DNA of 43,392 nt, taken from Marinomonas ushuaiensis DSM 15871 (GTDB lineage: Bacteria; Pseudomonadota; Gammaproteobacteria; Pseudomonadales; Marinomonadaceae). Below are positions 1-6,138 of this stretch, one piece after another. The notes below the pieces were generated by a model. That model worked only from the letters and a program-made list of their open reading frames with translations. It did not search any database and was not told the DNA's origin. Every line of letters starts with the position of its first letter. Position 1 is the stretch's first letter. Location: NCBI RefSeq assembly GCF_000521805.1, contig NZ_JAMB01000019.1, positions 1-43,392 on the forward strand, in the 5' to 3' direction. Both the position numbers and the translations under genes were made by a program.

Positions 1-30
1 TAACTCTAAAGTTCTGACTAATTAATGTAA

Positions 31-803
31 TGGTCAAGTAATTCTGTGGGACTTCTAAGCCACTTTTAGTAATTCTTGTCGCTTCTGAATAGACGTTAAA
101 TAATCAAGCACTGAGTTCAGACGTTTGTCGTTGTAAAACCGAATATATCGCTCGACAGCGGTTACCACCGATTGGTGATTGATAAAGATTAAATCGTTCA
201 AGTATTCCGTTTTCAAATTACGGAAAAACGCTCTTGAACAGCATTGTCCCAACAGCACCCACGTCGACTCATACTTTGAATCATTTTATGATTGTGGAGT
301 GTTTCTTTAAATAACTTAGCGTTGTATTGCACACCTTGATCTGAATGAAACATTAACCCCTGAGTTTTCGGTTGATGTTTTGCAATCGCATTCGTTAATG
401 CTTTTTTGTCCAGCTTAGTATTAGGCGTTTTCGATAATGCATATCCAGCTATTTCTCGATTCGCTAGATCCATCACAGTCGCTAAATAACTCCAACCTTG
501 GTACGAACATATATAGGTGATATCACCAACCCAACAAGTATTGAGATCAGACGGATTAAACGCTCTTTTCAATAAGTGTGGTGTCGTTGGTTGTTCTTTA
601 CCCGCTGTATAGTAATGCGGTTTATTCGGCCTTTTCGCGACTAACCCCAATGTTTTCATCAATCTAGCTGTTTTGAACACACCAATGTTGAACGACTCTT
701 TTTTTAACTCAAAGGCCAGTGGACGTTTTCCATAAGATTGAAAAGAGCCCTCAAATACTTTTACCATCTTTTTCTTAATTGCCTCATTTTCTGGTCGAAT
801 CAC
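31..803 (-). mobile_element. IS3-family insertion sequence remnant
   Basis: This is the right-hand part of an IS3-family element read on the minus strand. Its transposase stop codon (55-57) lies against a probable terminal inverted repeat at 31-52 (TGGTCAAGTAATTCTGTGGG on the plus strand), the usual layout for these elements. The other end is missing: orfA and the first part of orfB are absent, and recognisable sequence stops near 803, about 65 bp before the next gene. With no second end and a frameshift in the transposase it cannot move by itself. The inverted-repeat call is inferred from position and pattern, because the partner repeat is not present. Confidence 0.8.
55..803 (-). pseudogene. 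IS3-family transposase OrfB, truncated and frameshifted
   Basis: The rve/DDE integrase core is recognisable in two frames. The upstream part (213-803) carries WVGDITYI and FHSDQGVQY with the first two catalytic aspartates, then AVQERF with the glutamate exactly 35 residues after the second aspartate (DD35E). Right after this glutamate the frame breaks. The continuation RNLKTEYLND and the typical C-terminal YNDKRLNS are in another frame (55-258). Restoring one T in the run of five at 224-228 (A on the plus strand) gives ERFFRNLKTEY, the normal IS3 sequence, so this is a single-base deletion in a homopolymer. The N-terminal HTH portion and orfA are missing. Confidence 0.88.
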
Positions 804-867
804 AGGTGTTGTGATGTATTATGGTAAATGGATAAAATATCCAGTAGTACGTAATTAAGAGATTAAT

Positions 868-1245
868 ATGACGGAACAATTTAAATTAAACGTGTTTGTT
901 GCTGATGATAGTATGCCAAGTAAGATGATCATGATGATAATGCTTGAGAGTTTGGGGTGTATTGTTACTGGAGCAGATGATGGGGAGGAGGCATTGTCAA
1001 TTGCCAGTAAACAAGAGTTTGATCTAATTTTCCTAGATGAAAAGATGCCTGGGCTTTTGGGTAGTGATGTTGCTAACCTCTTGCGTGAGGCTGGTGATAT
1101 CAATTCGCAAACACCTAAAGTATCTTTAACCGGTATAACCGATAAAGGTGCGATTAATGAGTTATATAACAAAGGAATTACTCATTATTTAGAAAAACCG
1201 ATTAGCAAAATCGTATTAGTAAATTACTTAAAATCAATAGTTTAA
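868..1245 (+). CDS. Solo response-regulator receiver protein (CheY-like)
   Basis: The 125-residue protein is one receiver domain with no output domain. The acidic pair is D13-D14, the phospho-acceptor is D57 in LIFLDEKMPG, the switch threonine is T88 in SLTGI and the conserved lysine is K110 in YLEKP, so all phosphotransfer residues are present. It starts at ATG 868 after a purine-rich AAGAGA. Such proteins act as phosphate sinks, relay intermediates or protein-protein switches. It lies 1 kb upstream of a phosphorelay cassette and could belong to it, but IS debris and a decayed gene separate them, so the link is only positional. Confidence 0.9.
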   Translation: MTEQFKLNVFVADDSMPSKMIMMIMLESLGCIVTGADDGEEALSIASKQEFDLIFLDEKMPGLLGSDVANLLREAGDINSQTPKVSLTGITDKGAINELYNKGITHYLEKPISKIVLVNYLKSIV

Positions 1246-1277
1246 AATAATATTCAAGCCTTTAATTACTCGTTTAT

Positions 1278-1304
1278 AGGTCAGCCTTTGATAGAGTCTG
1301 ACCT
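1278..1304 (+). terminator. Possible weak hairpin terminator after the receiver gene
   Basis: The arms AGGTCAG (1278-1284) and CTGACCT (1298-1304) form a 7-bp stem with a 13-nt loop, 33 nt after the receiver gene. The tail is TAAATTT and not a T-run, so factor-independent termination is uncertain. Confidence 0.35.
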
Positions 1305-1989
1305 TAAATTTATTTGAATTCTGTTTAATAGGAATCGATTCAGTACAAACATGCCTTGCAATCTCAGATAAAGTTTTTACTCTTTATATACACCCGAATG
1401 CAATTAGCCGATCTCCAAATGGGGGGCCAGGTTTCTTATATAAAGAAACATTGGCTATTTTCCCTATGCCTGAAGTTATTGAGGGAGTTGGCTCACCCGT
1501 TGGTTCACGTTATATTTCACAAAAAGTAATAACGGGTGAACCATGTGAATCACCGTTTAAACTACCTATTTCTCAAGGTCAACTAGCCTTAACATGCCAA
1601 CCATCTAACTTAAATGTTAATAATGACAATGGAATTGGTAATAATCTTAATGTGGGAATTTGTGATGCAGCATGCGGAACAGATGTACAAGGGCAGTGTG
1701 GTTGCCCTGCAGGATATTACTCTATCACCGGGAAATTGGTAGAAACTCTCGGGCTAAATGGGCAATGTTGTCCGATTTGAAGATAGTAGCACACTAGGAC
1801 TTGGCGGAGCCGCTTTATGCACAGGCTTAAGCCTGAAAAAAGCAGAGTCTGTTTAACATAAATGATCCCACCCAAAATGCGTTAGAACAATTTATTCTTC
1901 CTTTTCAAATTGATTTACCTGCCTTAGGTGGTCGAGTTGATGATGATCAATGGATATACACTGCACCAGAAGGTGAAGGGAATAACTAG
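1295..1989 (+). pseudogene. Decayed coding sequence, unidentified
   Basis: Three stretches with protein-like composition follow each other in different frames. The first is open from 1295 to 1780 but has no credible start (the only Met is internal, near 1466; a TTG lies at 1451). It is Asn/Gly-rich, then Cys-rich, with CGTDVQGQCGCPAGYY and a final CC. The second runs across about 1760-1854 in another frame (…EDSSTLGLGGAALCTGLS…). The third runs from about 1837 to 1989 (…NALEQFILPFQIDLPALGG…APEGEGNN, stop). This fits one gene broken by frameshifts, or fragments of several. I do not recognise the family. No Shine-Dalgarno supports a start, and the 1451-1780 stretch should not be annotated as a confident gene. 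Confidence 0.35.
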
Positions 1990-2071
1990 TGGCTTGTATG
2001 TTAATAAAGGTAGGGTACGTTAAAAATCCCTTACTTTTTTTATGAGTAAATTTTAGACCCATTGCAATCTG

Positions 2072-2107
2072 ACAAACTGTACTCGCAAGTTGATTTGCAT
2101 TTTGCAA
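2072..2107. promoter_or_regulatory. Putative LuxO-type enhancer site (UAS) for the EAL operon
   Basis: TTGCATTTTGCAA at 2095-2107 is an exact match to the LuxO operator reported upstream of Vibrio qrr genes (TTGCA-WWW-TGCAA). A weaker match, TTGCAATCTGACA (10 of 13), lies at 2072-2084. They are about 96-130 bp upstream of the -24 element at 2203, the distance expected for a sigma-54 enhancer. The cassette downstream encodes a LuxO-like activator. The motif is seen directly; the binding protein is inferred. Confidence 0.65.
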
Positions 2108-2200
2108 GCAGGAACCTAACTCAAAAATACACACATACTGACATTTATTTTACTCCTTTAAAATCATCATCTTAAATTTTATTTTTTATATTTATCCGAG

Positions 2201-2217
2201 TTGGTCTGTGAATTGCT
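2201..2217 (+). promoter_or_regulatory. Candidate sigma-54 promoter of the EAL-Hpt-regulator operon
   Basis: TTGGTCTGTGAATTGCT has the invariant GG (2203-2204) and GC (2215-2216) with exactly 10 nt between them, and TTGC at the -12 box. The -24 box departs from TGGCAC after the GG. The start site would be near 2228, about 32 nt before ATG 2260. The nearby LuxO-type motif and a sigma-54 activator encoded in the same operon raise its credibility. Confidence 0.6.
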
Positions 2218-2259
2218 TTATTCATATTAATTAAATAAAAAAATAAAGGAATAAACGTT

Positions 2260-3081
2260 ATGAGCATGTCGCCCGCACAAGTACTCCTAGCAGAGAAAAC
2301 AAACATTAGTACACCATCAAATTTGGATAATTTAACAAGCATTATTGATGATGCTTTGCAGCATCAACATTTTTCAATGGTTTATCAACCGCTTTTTTCA
2401 ATGCAAACAAGCAAATTGGTGGGTTTTGAAGCCTTGGTACGATGCAAGTCACCACAGTTCGGCTTTATTTCACCTGATAAGTTTATTCCACATGTTGAAG
2501 AAAATGGACAAATTATTGAGTTAGGAAATTGGATCTTCCAACAAGTTCTGTTAGATCTGAAGCGTTTCCTTCAGTATGGATTAAAAGATATTACAGTTTC
2601 AATTAATGTTTCTTCCGTTCAGATTGCTAAGACGAATATTTTTGATGAAATTATGACATTAGTTAACAAATTAGAAATTCCAACACGCTGTATTAAATTA
2701 GAATTGACAGAAACAGCACTTATCCAAAATCCTCAAAAGATTGCAAAAGTATTTAATGCCTTTCAAATAGAGGGCGTTCAACTTTGGATTGATGATTTTG
2801 GAACAGGCTTTGCTTCATTAAGCTTATTACGTGAGTTTAAGGTAGATGGCGTCAAAATTGATAAAAGCTTTGTAGATGGTATTGTTACCTGCAACGAAGA
2901 TTTCACTTTATGTAGTGCTATTGTTGCAATGGCACAACGTTTAGGCCTGCATATTGTAGCAGAAGGCATTGAAGACGAAGATCAACTACAAATACTTAAT
3001 CAACTGGGTTGCGATACTGCTCAAGGTTTTTTACTTGGAAAACCAGTATCTTTTGAAGAAAATCTACGTCGCTGGGGATAA
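2260..3081 (+). CDS. EAL-domain cyclic-di-GMP phosphodiesterase
   Basis: This 273-residue protein is almost entirely one EAL domain, with about 25 residues before it and no GGDEF, PAS or membrane segment. EAL enzymes hydrolyse cyclic-di-GMP to pGpG. The catalytic set looks intact: E57 in FEALVR, N116 in SINVS, E148 in KLELTET, D178-D179 in IDDFGTG, K199 in VKIDK, E235 in VAEGIED and Q255 in AQGFLLGKP. It should therefore be an active cytoplasmic phosphodiesterase. ATG 2260 follows AAAGGA at 2245-2250. It is first in a probable operon with the Hpt protein (98 bp downstream) and the LuxO-like regulator, preceded by a candidate sigma-54 promoter and LuxO-type site. This suggests c-di-GMP turnover is an output of the relay. 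It has no sensory domain, so control is probably transcriptional. Confidence 0.93.
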   Translation: MSMSPAQVLLAEKTNISTPSNLDNLTSIIDDALQHQHFSMVYQPLFSMQTSKLVGFEALVRCKSPQFGFISPDKFIPHVEENGQIIELGNWIFQQVLLDLKRFLQYGLKDITVSINVSSVQIAKTNIFDEIMTLVNKLEIPTRCIKLELTETALIQNPQKIAKVFNAFQIEGVQLWIDDFGTGFASLSLLREFKVDGVKIDKSFVDGIVTCNEDFTLCSAIVAMAQRLGLHIVAEGIEDEDQLQILNQLGCDTAQGFLLGKPVSFEENLRRWG

Positions 3082-3178
3082 ATACAGTATAACTTGGATA
3101 ATCGAGTCTATACAGTTCACTATTTCTAAGCTTAGCTGTATTTTACAATGGTAAATATGTGTAAAAGGAGGGTAAATA

Positions 3179-3520
3179 ATGGATTGTTTAATAGATGAAA
3201 ATATTATTCAAAATATGGTCAAAGATTTAGGTGAGGAAACTAGCCATAAATTGCTCGGATTTTTTATTGTAGAATTGAATGAATCATTGATTAGCTTAGA
3301 AAACGCTTTTGCAATCAGTGATGTAGAAAAAATCGAAAGTATTACTCATATCCTTAAAAATTCAGCGGCACTTTATGGCGCGTCATCTGTTGCAACTGTG
3401 TCTAAAGAGATAAATGATCGATTATGCAAACCTCCAACGCAATTATATGCTGAAGATAATCAGTTATTAGGGCTGATTAGCGAAACACTAGCACGCTATA
3501 ATAAAAAATATAACAAGTGA
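3179..3520 (+). CDS. Stand-alone histidine phosphotransfer (Hpt) protein, LuxU-like
   Basis: The 113-residue, all-helical protein has the Hpt signature ITHILKNSAALYGA (consensus AHxLKGSAxxxGA). H57 is the phospho-accepting histidine and K60 the conserved lysine. It starts at ATG 3179 after a strong AAGGAGG and ends 18 bp before the sigma-54 regulator gene. In Vibrio quorum sensing LuxU carries phosphate from hybrid kinases to LuxO, and the same order (Hpt, then LuxO-type regulator) is seen here. The expected role is phosphate transfer from a hybrid kinase receiver to D54 of the next gene product. The hybrid kinase downstream has its own Hpt, so this protein may serve additional kinases. Orthology to LuxU is inferred from size and position. 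Confidence 0.88.
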   Translation: MDCLIDENIIQNMVKDLGEETSHKLLGFFIVELNESLISLENAFAISDVEKIESITHILKNSAALYGASSVATVSKEINDRLCKPPTQLYAEDNQLLGLISETLARYNKKYNK

Positions 3521-3538
3521 CTTTAACAGGGGAATAAG

Positions 3539-4945
3539 ATGTCAAAAAAATTAGTTTATATTGTAGAAGATAGCCTTTCTAGTGGCGCTTTATATTGTTC
3601 TCAATTGGAAAGTCTTGGTTATGAAACAAAACATTTTATTGACGGTTATTCGGCTCTTGTTGCCATTAAAGCCAAAATGCCCAGTGTTATTATTCAAGAT
3701 GTTTGTTTACCAGACATAAGTGGTTTAGAAGTTCTTCAATTTGTTAATCGTCAAGAATCACCAGCACGCGTGATTATTATTACCTCGAATAGTTCCATCG
3801 AAGTGGCTGTTGATGCAATGCGATTAGGTGGTTTTGATTTTATCGAAAAACCCTTTGATAGGGAAAGAATGGTGACGTCTGTTCGTAATGCAGTAAAGCA
3901 GATTAATCTTGAAGCAAAAGTTGAAGAAGTCGACATGGACGAACCAGTAAAATCAGATATGAATTTTATTGGTGAATCTCTGGCGATGCAAACTGTATTT
4001 CGTCTTCTTGATAGTGCATTACGCAGTAAAGCTAGCGTATTTGTCACAGGAGAAAGTGGCACTGGAAAAGAGGTTTGCGCACAATATTTACATCACTTTA
4101 GTGCAAGAAAAAATGAGCCCTTCATTGCAATTAACTGTGCAGCGATACCAGGTGAATTATTTGAATCTGAATTTTTTGGACATATGAAAGGTTCATTCAG
4201 TGGTGCGTTCGCGGACAGAAAAGGTGCCGTGGAAGTTGCCAATGGCGGTACATTATTTCTCGATGAAATTTGTGAAATGGATTTAAATTTACAAGCTAAG
4301 CTATTACGCTTTTTACAAACAGGGACATTTAATCGAGTGGGAAGTAGCGATATTCTTCAAAGTGATGTCAGGGTGGTGTGTGCGACTAATCGTCATCCGG
4401 CAGAAGAAGTTGGCGAAGGGCGTTTTCGTGAAGATTTGTACTATCGATTGAATGTTATTCCGGTACAGTTACCCTCTCTTCGCGACAGAGGCAAAGATAT
4501 ATTATTACTGGCTAATTCAATTCTTGCTGATAAAAATAAAGCAAATGATAAAGACTTTTCTCAACTATCACCTAATGTTCAATCTATGTTCCTACAATAT
4601 GATTGGCCTGGCAATATTCGTGAGTTGCAAAATGTCATTGAAAATATGGTGGTTATAAACTCAGGGACCGAAATTACGACTGAAATGTTACCTGATACGT
4701 TTGGTAAAAATAATTTGAAGTTACCAGCTAAAACTGAACGTACTAGTAATAAACACTCCCTCGGTAATGTCACTATTTCTAATGAAATTAAAGATATAAT
4801 ACCTATGTGGTTAGTCGAAAAAAATACTATTGAACAAGCGATTGAAATTTGTGACGGAAATATACCATTAGCCGCTGCACATCTTGGCGTTAGTGCATCA
4901 ACTATTTATCGTAAAATGAAAGCTTGGCAAAATGGTTCCGTTTAA
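3539..4945 (+). CDS. Sigma-54-dependent response regulator, LuxO-like (NtrC family)
   Basis: The 468-residue protein has receiver, AAA+ and Fis-type HTH domains in order. Receiver: E10-D11, phospho-acceptor D54 in IIQDVCLPD, and K104 in IEKPF. AAA+ domain: begins near 143, Walker A GESGTGKE at 171-178, Walker B TLFLDE at 238-243. The sigma-54 contact loop reads GSFSGA (218-223) where GAFTGA is usual, a conservative variant. The C-terminal HTH is AAAHLGVSASTIYRKMKAWQ (about 443-462). The MWLVEKNTIEQAIEICDGN stretch before it resembles Vibrio LuxO, as does the upstream Hpt gene. It should activate sigma-54 promoters when phosphorylated, and two such promoters flank the gene, each with LuxO-type sites. 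It follows GGGGAATAAG at ATG 3539. Calling it LuxO itself would go beyond the evidence. Confidence 0.92.
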   Translation: MSKKLVYIVEDSLSSGALYCSQLESLGYETKHFIDGYSALVAIKAKMPSVIIQDVCLPDISGLEVLQFVNRQESPARVIIITSNSSIEVAVDAMRLGGFDFIEKPFDRERMVTSVRNAVKQINLEAKVEEVDMDEPVKSDMNFIGESLAMQTVFRLLDSALRSKASVFVTGESGTGKEVCAQYLHHFSARKNEPFIAINCAAIPGELFESEFFGHMKGSFSGAFADRKGAVEVANGGTLFLDEICEMDLNLQAKLLRFLQTGTFNRVGSSDILQSDVRVVCATNRHPAEEVGEGRFREDLYYRLNVIPVQLPSLRDRGKDILLLANSILADKNKANDKDFSQLSPNVQSMFLQYDWPGNIRELQNVIENMVVINSGTEITTEMLPDTFGKNNLKLPAKTERTSNKHSLGNVTISNEIKDIIPMWLVEKNTIEQAIEICDGNIPLAAAHLGVSASTIYRKMKAWQNGSV

Positions 4946-5066
4946 TTTGGCTTGGCTTAATATTGGTCATCGTACAATGCTACCTTTAAACGCTAATTCA
5001 GTCAGTATAATGAGACTAATCGTAATAATTAGCTGACCTATTTTACTGTTAAAATTTCTTATTTCT

Positions 5067-5121
5067 TTGTTGCATTTTGAGAGTCATTTTGAAATTCAAA
5101 ATGACTCTCAAAATGCAACAA
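5067..5121. repeat. 55-bp near-perfect palindrome, putative LuxO-type enhancer
   Basis: Two 27-bp arms (5067-5093 and 5095-5121) are exact reverse complements around one central base. Each arm holds two copies of the octamer CATTTTGA, 12 bp apart, so the octamer occurs four times. The outer ends contain TTGCATTTTGAGA (5070-5082) and its mirror TCTCAAAATGCAA (5106-5118), each 11 of 13 matches to the LuxO operator consensus. It lies 93-141 bp upstream of the -24 box at 5211, where a sigma-54 activator would bind. A terminator for the upstream gene is a weaker alternative because no T-run follows. Confidence 0.75.
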
Positions 5122-5208
5122 CAACGCGGTGAGTTTTAGTTGTTATCTTTATTTTAAAAATAATCATATATATCAATTAGGTATGTTTATTTTTGGCTGG
5201 ATAATCTT

Positions 5209-5225
5209 ATGGCGCAGTAATTGCT
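5209..5225 (+). promoter_or_regulatory. Sigma-54 promoter of the binding protein/hybrid kinase operon
   Basis: ATGGCGCAGTAATTGCT matches TGGCAC-N5-TTGCW with one substitution (GCGC for GCAC). GG is at 5211-5212 and GC at 5223-5224, separated by 10 nt. Transcription would start near 5236, about 28 nt before ATG 5264. This supports that start over the upstream in-frame codon. Confidence 0.75.
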
Positions 5226-5263
5226 TTTTATCTAAGTATTCACCATTAATAAAAGGTCACCTC

Positions 5264-6106
5264 ATGAAAGTATTTATTAGGATATTGTTCATTGTGTACG
5301 CTACATTTATTGTCCATTCAGTCAGTGCAAAGGAAGAAGAGCAGATTAAACCTGACTACTTGGTATTTGGTGTTGTGCCTCAGCAGTCTGCGATTAAGTT
5401 AGCCCAGAATTGGATCCCATTACTTAATTTCATTAGCGAGAAGTCTGGCGTTAGATTAAAATTTTCTACTGCTAAAGATATCCCTACGTTTGAAAAACGA
5501 CTAGAAGAAGGGGCATATGATATTGCTTACATGAATCCTTATCATTATGTGGTATTGAGTGAAAAAGTAGGTTTTAAAGCACTCGTACATGAAAAAAATA
5601 AAAAAATAAAAGGGATTATTGTTGCTAATAAAAATAGTCAAATTGATAAGTTAGAAGATTTATCGTTACAAACTCTTGCCTTTCCTGCTCCTGCCGCATT
5701 TGCTGCCACATTAATTCCTAAAGCAAATTTAAAGAATAAAAATATTTTATTCGAAGGTCAGTACGTAAATTCACATGATGCAGTATATCGTAATATATCA
5801 GAAGGGCGATTTATTGCTGGTGGTGGGATTATGCGTACTTTTAATGAGTATCCTGAGCAATTTAGAAATGAATTAAAAATAATCTGGACTTCTGATGGAT
5901 ATACTCCCCATGCAATTGCTACTTCTCCACATGTTAATGAGCATACTCGTCAACAGCTAAGTGATGCTTTTCTTGCAGTTGATGTTTTAGCGTCGAGTAA
6001 AGAGTTATTGTCTCCATTAGGGATGCAAGGTTTTCAACAAGCAGAAGATAGTGATTGGGATGATGTGCGAAGTTTAAATATTAACATGATGCTTGGACAA
6101 CAATAA
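5264..6106 (+). CDS. PhnD-type periplasmic binding protein, probable sensor partner
   Basis: The 280-residue protein starts with a signal peptide: basic MKVFIR, a hydrophobic core, and VSA at about residue 21 before the mature KEEEQ. The mature part is a PhnD-like ABC binding protein (phosphonate/phosphate-like superfamily), with LVFGVVPQQSA, the YDIAYMNPYHY ligand loop and FPAPAAFAATLIP. No ABC permease or ATPase genes are nearby. The next gene, 32 bp downstream, is a membrane hybrid kinase, so this protein probably presents a ligand to the kinase sensor domain, as LuxP does for LuxQ. ATG 5264 follows AAAAGG and lies just after the sigma-54 promoter. The open frame extends up to 5129, but that part lies across the promoter. 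The ligand cannot be read from sequence. Confidence 0.87.
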   Translation: MKVFIRILFIVYATFIVHSVSAKEEEQIKPDYLVFGVVPQQSAIKLAQNWIPLLNFISEKSGVRLKFSTAKDIPTFEKRLEEGAYDIAYMNPYHYVVLSEKVGFKALVHEKNKKIKGIIVANKNSQIDKLEDLSLQTLAFPAPAAFAATLIPKANLKNKNILFEGQYVNSHDAVYRNISEGRFIAGGGIMRTFNEYPEQFRNELKIIWTSDGYTPHAIATSPHVNEHTRQQLSDAFLAVDVLASSKELLSPLGMQGFQQAEDSDWDDVRSLNINMMLGQQ

Positions 6107-6138
6107 GAACTCACTATATTGCAATAGGGAAGCAACAT

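Larger units (their letters stand above)
4946..5263. other. Intergenic control region between regulator and binding-protein genes
   Basis: This 318-bp gene-free stretch is AT-rich. It holds a 55-bp palindrome (5067-5121), a strong sigma-54 promoter (5209-5225) and a Shine-Dalgarno AAAAGG at about 5251-5256. An open frame runs from 5129 into the next gene, but the promoter lies inside it, so that part is leader and not coding. Confidence 0.75.

Noticed and set aside
1892..2134. 80-residue minus-strand ORF
   Set aside because: It overlaps the LuxO-type operator region and has no family features or Shine-Dalgarno. It is a by-product of AT-rich control DNA.
5067..5121. Palindrome read as a simple terminator of the LuxO-like gene
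   Set aside because: No T-run follows the stem. The internal octamers and LuxO-type ends fit an enhancer better. The option is kept open, but not preferred.
5129..5263. Upstream extension of the PhnD-like gene to position 5129
   Set aside because: The extension covers the sigma-54 promoter, and the start at 5264 gives a proper signal peptide and ribosome binding site.
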